Source: Pogostemon cablin (taxonomy: Eukaryota; Streptophyta; Magnoliopsida; Lamiales; Lamiaceae). Taken from it: a stretch of DNA of 64,000 nucleotides. The notes under the pieces were generated by a model. It did no database searches. It saw only the letters and a program-made list of their open reading frames with translations, and was not told the DNA's origin. Shown in pieces: positions 52,769 through 64,000 of the stretch; position 1 is the first letter of the stretch, and the number at the start of each line of letters is the position of its first letter. The stretch covers positions 23,326,336 through 23,390,335 of the forward strand of contig CM042962.1 in assembly GCA_023678885.1 (NCBI GenBank), given 5' to 3'. The position numbers and the translations under genes were made by a program.

Positions 52769-54308
52769 GTGTCTAGTGTGTGGAGTCAATTAGATAATCA
52801 ATTGAGTTTTTCTTATAGTTCTCCTATATTATTATTGATGAATCTTTGATGATGAGGTTTGCTTGAGTTTTAATGATAGAAAAGGTAAAAGAGAGGAAAG
52901 ATGAGTTCTACACTGAGACTTTGATGTGACAGAGTTGAATAACTCGAGGAGCTCGTGTACGTTTTAAAGGATATAAATCAGGTGCCCTCGTTTCTTTATA
53001 CTAATTTTTATGTGTGCTTCTAATTCATGGAGTGGAAGGATTGCGTTTGGTTTTGGTGATACATATGAGCTTATTTTTAAATTGTGCCTGAAATTCATAT
53101 GCTTTTGAAATTGATAAAGGAAGTGTACTTGAGTTATATTGTGGTATGAAGTTCTATGTGTACTTGTGAGATATTACTTACCATGAAAATTGCTCTATTA
53201 CTTGTTAAAACCCCATGTGAGATTTTGAACCTCGTTGATCATGTTACATAATCACATGATATTTCTTTTCTGGTGAGTATCGTTCTTGTATGTGTATTCT
53301 AGAACTTGCCTATTTTCTTACTTGAAACTACATGTGTGTTAGATGATGGGAGATGATCTAGGGCCATCCTTGAATTTATGAGTCACTTAGCTAAATAATT
53401 CCCTACCGAATGATATCCGTAGTTAGCCCCGTTGACCCTAAAAACCTCATTCTTTAGTAGCCTTTTTTTGAACCTTGATTGTTCTTCTAGAAGAGAATTA
53501 TCGGCTTTTCAAAGTGTGTTGATGGAGTTTGATAACAGTTTGGGAAGGAATGAAATAGGTGTTGAATTAGGGATTGAGCTTGATAATGCATCTAAGGAAA
53601 ATTATGGAGTAGTGCTTAAATCTAGCACTCCATAGAATAGAATACCCTAGGGTAGTGCTTAATTCTAGTACCCTATGGAGGATGTGTGAGGTAGTGCCCG
53701 AAACTGGTACCTCAAGAAAAAAAGAAAAAAAAGAAGAGAAGGAAAAAATGTTGTGCTTGAAGGAGAAATATGAGAGTTTGATGAGAATGTTGTGCTTGAT
53801 TGAAAGTGATGAGGAAGAATGAAAGATCGAGAGAGACTGTAGCTGATTGATCCGAGTTTTGAGTAACTTATCTATAAATTTCCTACCTTTTCCAAAGAGC
53901 CTACATTACAACCAAATAAAAGACCTTTTTGATCCATGATTTGCTAGCTACAAGTAAAAGGAGAGTTGAGACAATAGACAAGCTTATGGTTACGCATTCA
54001 CTTGAATTGAATCTGAGCATAAACAAATTAACCCATAAGTGTACATCTTTTACACTTAAGTGCGAGTGATATATACTTCCCTGAGAACATGTCAATTGAG
54101 CATTTAAATTGATGGTGATTGTCTTAACTTGTATGCCATAAATTGATTATTACATGTAATGAAAGTTGCATGACCTAAGTTGAGGACAATTGTATTTTGA
54201 ATGGGGTATTGGTCGTAGTCCTTGTTTCTCTGCTAATTTTCTTACTCCCTCTCTCTCTTTATTTTTATTTTGTTAACTCGGGACGAGCAACGAGTAAGTT
54301 TGGGAGAT
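52769..54308 (+). other. 3' noncoding internal region of another Athila-like copy, + strand, with triple hairpin
   Basis: It begins abruptly at GGTGTGTCTAGTGTGTGGAG, where the minus-strand block ends. It has the GAGTTGAATAACTC hairpin (about 52,934), the triplet (53,604-53,714) and the purine tract AAGTTTGGGAGAT before the LTR. No gene. Confidence 0.78.
53604..53714 (+). other. triple-hairpin element, copy at 53.6 kb
   Basis: The stems are ATGGAGTA/CACTCCAT (one A-C mismatch at the loop side), TAGGGTA/TACCCTA and TGAGGTA/TACCTCA. The loops are GTGCTTAAATCTAG, GTGCTTAATTCTAG and GTGCCCGAAACTGG. Confidence 0.78.
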
Positions 54309-56105
54309 TGATGAGAGTAAAAATAAGCGTATTTTAGTGTCCAATCTAACACCTTTTTGATTAGGATTGTTATAATACATTAGCACAAGTGTCATATATT
54401 TGATATATGTGAGAAAAAGGTGCACTTGATGTGTTTTATTGTGTTTTAGGTGGAAAAAGGATCAAAAGTGCAACGTTGGAGAAAAGGTCCAACTTGTGTA
54501 ATTTTTCTGTATTTTTTGTGGAGCACAAAACTAGATGTTTGATACAAGTTGGAAAGCCACAGAAGAGAGGGTCTTTTTGATGTAAAGAACACTTCAATCA
54601 GAGTTTAAACGAGAAAGTTATGATCAAAATGGTGACGTCGCGCAAGCTGTGCCGAACAGAACGGCTGGTCCAATTTGCATGACTTGTTACATATTAAAAT
54701 GTTGGAGTTTCTGAATGTTTTTTATATGGATAGAAATCCAAGGAATAGAGAATCACGTGAGCATAAGAATCACTCGAATCGAAGCTCGGATGTAGAAGTT
54801 AAACGCGAACGGTGAAACTGCGCTAAATCTCCAAAGCTGGTTCGACCAACAGGAGAGTGGTTCGACCATCACCCATGGTCGAAGCAGGCGCTGGAAGCTA
54901 TCAGAAGTATGGTTCGACCACGACAGTGTGATTCGACCAGGCGTGTTAGTCTAACCGTGGTCGAACCAAAAGCATAAGTTTTCGCAGATACAGTTCGACC
55001 ACGGCATTTCTGATTCGACCTGGATTTTGACCCTAACCGTGGATCTGCCAGTGATTTACAGGTCGATTCGACCAGTGATTCCACTAGGTAAGTGTGGTTC
55101 GACCAAGGGTCTTGGTTGAACCGATATGCTGGACACGTCCGGATCCATATTTTTACACCTTCAGTGCGTGTTTTCATCAAAAAAGCCCATCCTAGGTCCA
55201 TAAGGAGAGTTTACAAGTATAAAAGGGGATGTAGATCACAACAATTAGAGGGGATTGAAGAGGAACCACAACACAATCATCCTACACCCCTAGGGGGGAT
55301 CACCCCCCAACCATCATCCACATCATTTCCTCCATTCATCCATCACTTTGAAGATTCGTCTGTGGAATCAAGAGGTGGACCAAGAGGAGGATTCAAGATG
55401 AAGAAGGACGTGACGACTCCCACATCTATGATTTTATTTGTTTTCTAATTTATCTTGTATTTTCCAGTTATATGGGTAGATCTATCCAACACCATTATTG
55501 TTCTTCGCAACATCATGGGCTAGAACCATTTTGGTAGATATAGTTCATTAATTGAACTAAATTCGAGTTAGTAAGCAAGATAAAGAGGGTAATTTTATAG
55601 TACCTATAAAGGGAGATCATATCGGGTTAGGTTCTAGACGTGAAAAATAATTGATACTGATAGTACCTAGAAAGGGGGTGAAATTATGTTTCTTGCTCCG
55701 AGGTTATTCACACGAGTTACACGCATATTTACTTGTGTCTTTAGAGTAGATTTGCATGGTTTAGTGATGCGTCCATAGTCCACAAGGCAGAGTCGGCCTG
55801 CACTTGAGAAGGAAGTTAAGTAGTAGAACTGGATTACCCTAGAGCTATCTATTCTCCTACTTGAGTCACTATCATATTCTTCTAGTGCTATTTTATTTTA
55901 TTTTTTTATTTAATTTTAGTATTTTAGTAGTTAATAATTCCATACATCAACCTTATTGCCACCTGTCTTAATTAATTTAGTTAATAATTTAATTGATAAT
56001 ACGCCGTCCTTTGGATTCGATATTTCACTTGGTCACTTGTTTTAGCTGCAATTGATATTCTTAATACTTGGGAATAAATTTTGCATGTAAAGAAAATACG
56101 CATCA
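54309..56105 (+). repeat. Athila-like LTR (1797 bp, internal deletion)
   Basis: TGATGAGAGTAAAA to GCATCA. It has a U3 array (54,839-55,125) and a TATA box at 55,218. About 230 bp of U5 are missing at about 55,540 (TGGTAGATATAG joined to the TTCATTAATTGAACT region). A good PBS follows (TGGCGCCGTTGCCGGGG, 56,112-56,128). Confidence 0.87.
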
Positions 56106-56128
56106 AGTTCTTGGCGCCGTTGCCGGGG

Positions 56129-56650
56129 CTCATCATAGTCGTCACCACGTCATGAAGGTCGAACCATGATCGAACCAGCATGTCCACGACCCTCTATTTT
56201 TTCTGATGTCGGGTTTGACCAAAACAGCTCTTATTCGACTAAACCTCTTGGTCGAACCAAGGTCGAACCTACCTGTCCGCAGCACCCTATTTTTTGTGAA
56301 GCACAATTCGACTACGACCATCATGGTTCGACCAATGCTGTTGGTCAAACTGTGGTTGAACCGACCTGTCCTGGAGAGAACACACTTTCTGAAGCATGGT
56401 TCAACCAATACACACCTGTTTCGACCAGCACTCAAGGTCGAACCGTATCGTTTGGTACCGTTTTCCACGCGTAATGCTTTATCTGATGTTAATGCTACTC
56501 CAGTGACATCCCAAGGGCAGAATAATGAGCTTATAGTGGAAACAAAGTTGAAAAGAGTAAAAAGGTTGAGAACCGAGAAGCTTAGACAACAGATGTATAA
56601 TGAAGATGTGATTTTCTCTCTTGATCAAGCGCATATATGTGATTTCTAAT
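56129..56650 (+). pseudogene. gag remnant (array plus C-terminus fused to protease tail), copy 7
   Basis: PBS is joined directly to the gag C-terminal region, so the gag core is deleted. It has the GGTTCGACC array (56,154-56,443), then SDVNATPVTSQG, NELIVETKLKRVKRLRTEKLRQQMYNEDVIFSLDQ, the same gag/protease-tail fusion as copies 1 and 4. Confidence 0.78.
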
Positions 56651-58779
56651 TTGTTTAATCTTGATTTTAATAGAACACATGACTCTGAAATTGAGTGGAA
56701 GATTGACAAGGATGAGTCTAGACAACCATGAGAGGAAAGAAATTTCAAGGATCACATTTTTGTGACTAAGAAAGATAAGGTGCTGAGTGTAGACAAGAAG
56801 AGGGAAAGAAAGTACTTGAAGGTGAGAATGCGAGAAGACTGCCATCTGATCCAGTAGTCTACAAAGCGGTACTCCATCGTGACTCTTCGACGTTAAACAT
56901 GAATGCCTGTTGGGGGCTTGTCCTTTCCATTTTATTACTTTATTTATTTCGTGTGAGTGAGGATCTATTATATTTGAGGTGCTCATGTTTTGGCAATTAC
57001 ATCTCTTTTCAAATTTAGTTTCGACTTACATTTTTACCAAGTTTGGGAGGTGTGATGTACTTACCTCGTCTTATGAGCACTAAGGGTATAATTTTTCCTT
57101 TCGTTGGTTGTTTATTTGCTAGGAGGTTGATTTTTGCGGCATATTAATATTTTAACCAGTGTTGATATGCCGATTTTTTGCAACTTACCTAATGTTTAGT
57201 GTGTTGTGTTGTTGGGTCTAGTGTGTGGAATCGATTAGATAGTCAATTGAGTCTTTCTTATAGTTCTCCTATTTTATTATTGATGAATCATGTGATGATG
57301 AGTATGTTTGAACTTTGATGATAGAAAAAGGTAAAAGAGGGGGGTAGATGAGAAAAGAGGGGGGTAGATGAGTTCTACACTGAGGCTTTGACCTGACCGA
57401 GTTGAACAACTTGAGGAGCTCGTAAACATTTTGAAGGAGAAATCAGGTGCCCTCATTTCCTTATTCTAATTATTATGTGTGCTTTTAATTCATGGGAGTA
57501 GAAGGATTTATTTATGGTTGTGATACACATGAGTTTATATTTTTAAATTGTGTCTGAAATTCATATGCTCTTGAAATTGATGAAAAAAGTGTATTTGAGT
57601 TATATTATGGTATGAAGTTCTATGTGTACTTGTGCGATATTGCTTACCATGAAAAGTGAACCTATGTGAGATTTTGAGCCTCATTTATCATCTACATAAT
57701 CACATGATATTTCTTTTTTGGTGAGTATCGTTCTTGTGTGTGTATTCTAGAACTTGCCTATTATCTTACTTAAAACAACATGTGTGTTAGATTAATGGGA
57801 CATGATTTTAGGTCATCCTTAAATTTATGAGTCACTTAGCCAAATAATTTCCTACCGAATGATGTTTATCCATAGTTAGCCCTGTTTAGCCTAAAAACCT
57901 CATTATTTGGCAGCCTACGAGAAATAATCAATTTGAGCATTTGAATTTTTTTGAGCCTTGATTGTCCTTCTAGAAGAGAATTAATAGCTTTTCAAAGTGT
58001 GTTGATGGAGTTTGATAACAATTTGGGAAGGAATAAAATTGGTGGTAAAACAGTGATTGGGTTTGATAATGCATCTAAGGAAAATCATGAAATAGTGCTT
58101 AAATCTAGTACTCTATAGAATCAATCACCCAAGGGTAGTGCTTAAATCTAGTACCCTATGGAGGATGCGAGAGGTAGTGCCCCAAATTGGTACCTCAAGG
58201 GAGAAAAAAATGTTGTGCTTGAAGAAAAAAAGAAAAAAAGTTGAAGAGTTGAGGAGGATGTTGTGCTTTATTGAAGTGAGTAAGAAGAATGAAAGATCAT
58301 GATAGAATGCATACTTGATTGATCCGAGTTTTGAGTCACTTATCTATATATTTCATATCTTAACCAAAGAGCCAACATTACATCCCAAAGAAAAGTTATT
58401 TTTGATCTTATTGTCGAATCATACTTTTAGTAGTGGAGAGTTTGAGATATTTGGCAAGCTTATGGTTACGCATGCACTTGATTTGAATTTGAGCGTAAAC
58501 ACCTTAACCCATGAGTGTACATCTTTTACACTTGAGTGCGAGCGATATATACTTCCCGTGAGAACATGGTAATAGAGCATTTGAATTAGTGGTGATTGTC
58601 TTAACTTGTATGCTATGAATTGATTATTACATGTAATGAGAGTTGCATGACCTAAGTTGAGGACAATTGTATTATGAATGCGGTATTGGTCAGAATCCTT
58701 GTTAACCCACTAATTTTCTCTCTCTCTCTTTATTTTTATTTTGTTCCATCGGGACGAGAAACGGGTAAGTTTGGGAGAT
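56651..58779 (+). other. 3' noncoding internal region, copy 7, with triple hairpin
   Basis: Same landmarks as the other copies: post-integrase sequence about 56,875, AAGTTTGGGAGGTG about 57,040, GAGTTGAACAACTT about 57,400, triplet 58,087-58,197, and AAGTTTGGGAGAT before the LTR. A 19-bp unit (AAAAGAGGGGGGTAGATGAG type) is duplicated near 57,330-57,370. Confidence 0.78.
58087..58197 (+). other. triple-hairpin element, copy 7
   Basis: The stems are ATGAAATA/TACTCTAT (two mismatches), AAGGGTA/TACCCTA and AGAGGTA/TACCTCA. The loops are GTGCTTAAATCTAG, GTGCTTAAATCTAG and GTGCCCCAAATTGG. Confidence 0.72.
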
Positions 58780-59901
58780 TGATGAGAGTAAAAATATGCG
58801 TGTTTTAGTGTACAATCTAATATCTTTTTGATGGGAATTGTTCTCATATATTAGCACAAGTATCTTATATTCAATATATGTGAGAAAAAAGGTGTACTTG
58901 AGGTGTTTTATTGTGTTTTAGGTGGAAAATGATCAAAAGTGGAAAGTTGGAGAAAAGGTGCAACTTGTGCAAGAATGCTGAAAAACGCACATCCAACTTG
59001 TGTAATTTTTCTGTGTTCGTGTGGTATCCAACACCCATGATTATTCTTCACAACATCATGGGCTAGAACCGTTTTGGTAGATCTAAGGTTTTGAAAGTTT
59101 TATGAATTAATTAAACTCTCTTGTGTGTCCTCCGTACAACACTACTTGTGGATTGATTTTATATATGATTGTGCTTTCTTAATCTATATTCAAGGTCATT
59201 TTGTGCATCTTCAACTGTTATATAGAGTCTGAATATATATCTTGGTTGTAGATTGAATGCGTTCACCGCTGAACAGGATTCCATATTATGATTCTAAGTG
59301 AGGGGACTCTGAAGCTTCATTAGAACTGTCATATATGAATGTTTATTAATTGAATTGAATTCGGGTTAGTAAGCAAGATAAAGAGGGTAATTTTATAGTA
59401 CCTATAAAGGGAGATCATATCGGGTTAGGTTCCAGACTTGGAAAATAATTGATACTGATAGTACCTAGAAAGAGGGTGAAATTTCGTCTCTTGCTCCGAG
59501 GTTATTCACACGTGTTACACGCATATTTACTTATGTCTATAGAGTAGATTTGCATGATTTAGTGATGCGTCCATAGTCCACAAGGCAGAGTCGGCCTGCA
59601 TTTGAGAGGGAAGTTAAGTAGTAAAACTGGATTACCCTAGAGCTACCTATTCTCCTACTTGAGTCACTTTCGTATTCTTCTAGTGCTATTTTATTTTATT
59701 TATTATTAATCTTAGTATTTTAGTAGTTAATAGTTCCATACATCAACCTTATTGCCACCTGTCTTAATAAATTTAGTTAATAATTTAATTGATATTACGC
59801 CGTCCTTTGGGTTCGATATTTTACTTGATCGCTTGCTTAAGCTGCAATTGATATCCTTAATACTTGGGGATTAATTTTGCGTGCAAAGAAAATGCGCATC
59901 A
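58780..59901 (+). repeat. Athila-like LTR with large internal deletion (1122 bp)
   Basis: It starts TGATGAGAGTAAAA and ends GCGCATCA. At about 59,022 it jumps from the TTTTTCTGTGTT part of U3 to the TATCCAACACCCATGATT part of U5, losing the U3 repeat array, TATA box and transcript start. A PBS with one mismatch follows (59,908-59,925). Confidence 0.85.
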
Positions 59902-60471
59902 AGTTCTTAGCGCCGTTGCCGGGGATTTGTAAGCTGACTTATGTTTTTACTAAGTTTGGGGGGGTGTGATGTTCTTACCTCATTGAAGCACCAAAAGTAT
60001 ATTCTTTTCTTTGTAATGTTTGCTAGGAAAGTTGATTTTTTGCAGTATGTTGAAACTTTAGTCGATTTTGATGTGTCGAATTTTTGCAATTTGCCTAGTG
60101 TTCAATGCTGTGTCTAGTGTGTGGAGTCGATTAGGTAATCAATTGAGTCTTTCTTATAGTTCGCCTATATTATTATTGATGAATATTTGATGATGAGGTG
60201 TGCTTGAGTTTTAATGATAGAAAATGGTAAAAAGAGGGGAAAGATGAGTTCTACACGGAGGCTTTGACGTAACGGAGTTGAGTAACTCGAGGAGCTCGTG
60301 TACGTTTTGAAGGATATAAATCAGGTGCCCTTGTTTCCTTATTCTAATTTTTATGTGTGCTTCTAATTCATGGAGTGGAAGGATTGAGTTTAGTTTTGGT
60401 GATACATATGAGCTTATTTTTAAATTGTGCCTGAAATTCATATGCTTTTGAAATTGATAAAGAAAGTGTAT

Positions 60472-61866
60472 TGTTGGCGTTCGATCATTTGTTTAACATA
60501 AACCATTAGGGTTCCATATGTTTCTAATAAGCAGCGGAAGCAAGTAAACAGGAAACGTATTACCTTTCACCAGGGTATGTTGAAGACGATGAATTCTCGC
60601 CACTAGCCTGCGTAGCCTCACCGTTTTGGGCATAACTCTCTCATCCGATGTTGGATTTGAGTGATCTATGCCCCAAAACGATCCTCTCTTCCGTGCCTTT
60701 CCATCAGTATATCACAAGTCATGTTCTAATATCTGTACGATTTTATAAAAATCGTAAAAGGTGGCAAACAACAGCAGCAAACAACCTTCTAGTCTTCTGC
60801 TGTATTCCCAAGTCCAATCTCGACGTCGTGTGGGCGACGATCCTCGAGATCTTCTCAATCTACTGTTCTCTCACCCTCCTTACAGTGTTAGGCATGATTA
60901 ATCTTATAGATTAGGGTTTTCGGACAGCTGAGATGACTTATATATAGGCTACAGCAGGGACTAGGAGGAGAAATTAGAGTTGGGCCTCCATTGGGCTTAA
61001 GTATCCAAGCTTAGCCCAAAGCTTATACTTAAGTCCAATAATAATAATATATACCACTAAAATATTATTACTGCACTACCGTTCTAATCCCATAATTACG
61101 TTATGAGCTCCTTCTTATTATGAGCCCGTTAGTCTCCCCTTGTTTAAGATATACAATGTCCATTAATTAATTAAGTTACTGACAACTCCATTAATTAATA
61201 TCTCATCCGCGAGTAATACCACTCATCCTCATTACCATGCCGGAATAAATCCACCTGCAGGGTTTACATGATAATCCTTATGAGCTCCTCAAGGGGATAT
61301 TATCAACCTATAACGGACACGGATTCCTTCTACAATCAACAGCACACCAAAGAGACAACACTATTTCCCAACTCACCGAGTTTGTTGATTTAATTATATG
61401 TAAGTCTTACCCATTGATGAATCAAAGAAATACATACTGCCTTACGTGTCGAGGTTATTGTATAGGGATTAAGAGCACGAACATCCATAATAATTGAGAT
61501 CAAGTTCTTCTATATAGACAGTACAAGTCGAACGATCTCAAGTGGTCCTGCTTAATACACATAAGTGCACTAATGTGATTCTATAGTCAAGACAAACTAA
61601 TACCAAATCACACTACAACCATCCCGATAGAGTCTCCGTCTATCTCGGTTGTGAGCATCTATTTATACTTTATAAGGAAACCGTTAATATGGTTTTTCGC
61701 ATGTTGTCGCACAACATATTATCTACAGTATAAAGTAAGTGAACTATTGCATCGAACATATAAATAAATTATAAGACGTAATAATTTGATCATATGATTC
61801 TCATTTCAAATAAATTGTTATAACATTGTTCATAGTAAAGCTAGACTTTTAGTATACAATCCAACA
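60472..61866 (-). mobile_element. solo LTR of a Copia-type element
   Basis: It is bounded by TGTTGG...CCAACA on either strand and interrupts GAAAGTGTA-CTTGAG of the host element. GTGTA occurs on both sides (60,466-60,470 and 61,867-61,871), with one extra T between the left copy and TGTTGG. A TATATATAAG box reads on the minus strand near 60,940. No internal genes, so it was left by LTR-LTR recombination. Confidence 0.85.
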
Positions 61867-62380
61867 GTGTACTTGAGTTATATTGTGGTATGAAGTTCTA
61901 TGTGTACTTGTGAGATATTACTTACCATGAAAATTTCTCTATTACTTGTGAAAAATGCATGTGAGATTTTGAGCCTCGTTGATCATGTTACATAATCACA
62001 TGATATTTCTTTTCTAGTGAGTATCGTTCTTGTGTGTGTATTCTAGAACTTGCCTCTTTACTTACTTGAAACTACATGTGTGTTAATAATGGGAGATGAT
62101 CTAAGGCTATCCTTGAATTTATGAGTCACTTAGCCAAATAACTCCCTACTGAATGATGTTTATCCGTAGTTAGCCCTTTTGAGCCTAAAAACCTCATTCT
62201 TTGGTAGCCTACGAGAAATAACCACTTTAAGCATCCTAATATTTTTTTAGCCTTGATTGTTCTTCTAGAAGAGAATTAATGGCTTTCAAAGTGTGTTGAT
62301 GGAGTTTTATAACAGTTTGGGAAGGAATGAAATTGGTATTGAAACAGTGATTGATCTTGAAAATGCATCTAAGGAAAAGC

Positions 62381-62491
62381 ATGGAGTAGTGCTTAAATCT
62401 AATACTCAATGGAATCAAACACCCTAGGGTAGCGCTTAAATCTAGTACCCTATGGAGGATGCGTGAGGTAGTGCCTGAAACTGGTACCTCA
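62381..62491 (+). other. triple-hairpin element, copy 8
   Basis: The stems are ATGGAGTA/TACTCAAT (one mismatch), TAGGGTA/TACCCTA and TGAGGTA/TACCTCA. The loops are GTGCTTAAATCTAA, GCGCTTAAATCTAG and GTGCCTGAAACTGG. Confidence 0.76.
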
Positions 62492-63084
62492 AGGAAAAAG
62501 AAAAATGGAAGAAAAGGAAAAAAATGTTGTGATTGAAGGAGAAATAGGTGAGTTTGATGAGAATGTTGTGCTTGATTGAAAGTGATGAGAAAGAATGAAA
62601 GATCGAGAGAGACTGCAGCTTGATTGATCCGAGTTTTGAGTAACTTATCCATAAATTTCCTACCTTTTCCAAAGAGCCTACATTACAACCAAATAAAAGA
62701 CCTTTTTTATCCATGATTTGCTAGCTACAAGTAAAAGGAGAGTTGAGACAATAGGCAAGCTTATGGTTACGCATTCACTTGAATTGAATCTGAGCGTAAA
62801 CACCTTAACCCATAAGTGTCATCTTTTGCACTTGAGTGCGAGTGATATATATACTTCCCGTGAGAACATATGAATGGAGCATTTGAATTGTTGGTGATTG
62901 TCTTATCTTGTATGCTATGAATTGATTACTACATGTAATGAAAGTTGTATGACCTAAGTTGAGGACAATTGTATTGTGAATGGGTATTTGTCATTGTTCT
63001 TATTTCCCCGCTAATTTTCTTACTCTCTTTCTCTTTATTTTTATTTTGTTGCCTCGGGATAAGCAACGAGTAAGTTTGAGGGAT

Positions 63085-64000
63085 TGATAAGTGTGAAAAT
63101 AAGCATGTTTTAGTATCCAGTTTAATACCTTTTTAATGGGAATTGTTGTCATATATTAGCACAAGTATCTTATATTCAATATATGTGAGAAAAAGGTGCA
63201 CTTGAGGTGTTTTGTTGTGATTTAAGGGAAAAAGAATCAAAAGTGCAAAGTTGGAGAAAAGGTGCAACTTGTGCTAGAATGCTGAAAAACGCACGTCCAA
63301 CTTGTGTAATTTTTTTGTATTTTGTTGAGTTCAAAACTAGAAGTGTGATACATGTTTGGAAAGCCACAGAAGAGATGGTCGTTTTGGCGTAAGGAACAAT
63401 TCAATCTGAGTCTAAACGAGAAAGTTATGATCAAAATGGTGACGTCGCGCAAGCTGTGCCGAACAGAACGGCTATGCCACTTTGCATGACTTGTTACATA
63501 TTCAAATATTGGTGTTTCTGAGAGTTATTTATATGAATAGAAAGCCAAGGAAGAGAGGATCGCGTGAGGATAAGAATAACTCGAATCGAAGCTCGGATGT
63601 GGAAGTAATACGTGAACGGTGAAACTGCGCTAAATCGCTGAAGCTGGTTCGACCAGTAGGAGAGTGGTTCGACCATCACCCAAGGTCGAACCAGGCGCCG
63701 GAAGCTATCAAAAGTATGGTTCGACCATGACTGTGCGATTCGACCAGGCGTGTTGGTCGAATCGTGGTCGAACCAATAGCATAAGTTTTAACAGATGTAG
63801 TTCGACCACGACACTTCTGATTTGACCTGGCTTTTGACCCGAATCGTGGATCTGTCACTGATTTACAGGTTGATTCGACCAGGGATATGTGGTTCGAGAA
63901 AGGGTCTTAGTTAAACCGATGTGCTGGAAATGTCAGGATCCGTATTTTTACACCTTCAGTCCATGTTTTCATCCAAAAAGCTCATTCTAGGTCCATAAGG
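63085..64000 (+). repeat. Athila-like LTR, 5' part, cut by the window end
   Basis: It starts TGATAAGTGTG after the purine tract AAGTTTGAGGGAT, reads through the conserved U3 and its GGTTCGACC array (63,646-63,915), and stops just before where the TATA box should be. Confidence 0.85.

Larger units (their letters stand above)
59926..63084 (+). other. minimal internal region, copy 8: PBS joined to the 3' noncoding region
   Basis: Right after the PBS, TTTGTAAGCTGACTTATG leads into AAGTTTGGGGGGGTG (about 59,953), so gag, pol and the gag array are all gone. The rest matches other 3' regions, with GAGTTGAGTAACTC (about 60,276), the triplet (62,381-62,491) and a purine tract before the LTR. A Copia solo LTR interrupts it. 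Confidence 0.82.

Noticed and set aside
60648..60914. 88-residue ORF as a gene between repeats
   Set aside because: It falls inside a Copia solo LTR with a clear pair of ends and a target duplication.

Overview
This window is repeat-rich nuclear DNA of a flowering plant, probably a eudicot. It contains one intron-bearing cytochrome P450 gene that looks intact, the last exon of another gene, a decayed insertion of plastid DNA, and about 49 kb of nested and rearranged LTR retrotransposons. I cannot name the species. No bacterial or viral gene, CRISPR array or tRNA gene was seen. Nearly all coding signal beyond 3.5 kb is broken by stops and frameshifts.

Layout. 1-3.5 kb: the 3' exon of an unrecognised + strand gene, then a complete four-exon P450 of the CYP85 clan (CYP716/CYP728-like) on the minus strand. 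3.66-4.46 kb: a hAT deletion derivative with terminal inverted repeats, a near-perfect 8-bp target duplication and a relic of a BED-finger transposase start. 4.5-6.4 kb: a non-autonomous Copia-type LTR element, minus orientation, with a perfect GGATT duplication. 6.4-7.4 kb: AT-rich fold-back (MITE-like) DNA. 7.44-14.52 kb: plastid DNA collinear with the small single-copy region (ndhD, psaC, ndhE, ndhG, ndhI, ndhA, all minus). It is interrupted inside the end of ndhG by a 1.9-kb solo LTR. Only ndhI still has an open frame.

14.5-64 kb: copies of one Athila-like Ty3 family (LTR about 2 kb, starting TGATGAG and ending GCATCA, PBS of tRNA-Asp type). Most copies are deletion derivatives that keep a gag relic fused to the tail of the protease region and a roughly 2-kb 3' noncoding region. 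One minus-strand block (43.4-52.8 kb) is a pol-bearing relative with protease, RT, RNase H, integrase and a two-exon Athila ORF-1/env-like gene, all damaged. Inserted into the family are a complete but dead SIRE-like Copia element with an env-like ORF (26,293-36,264, AATTA duplication), a Tat-like 3' end with its LTR (about 21.7-23.4 kb) and a Copia solo LTR (60,472-61,866). The 54-64 kb end is an LTR-internal-LTR-internal-LTR chain.

Most worth a second look are features of the Athila-like family. (1) A set of three consecutive hairpins lies in the 3' noncoding region. The loops are nearly constant and the stems differ but stay paired; the set recurs in at least five copies. (2) Arrays of the inverted 9-mer GGTTCGACC/GGTCGAACC occur at three separate places in the element: LTR U3, the gag C-terminal region, and the pol to ORF-1 spacer. 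(3) Junctions at short microhomologies suggest repeated template switching.
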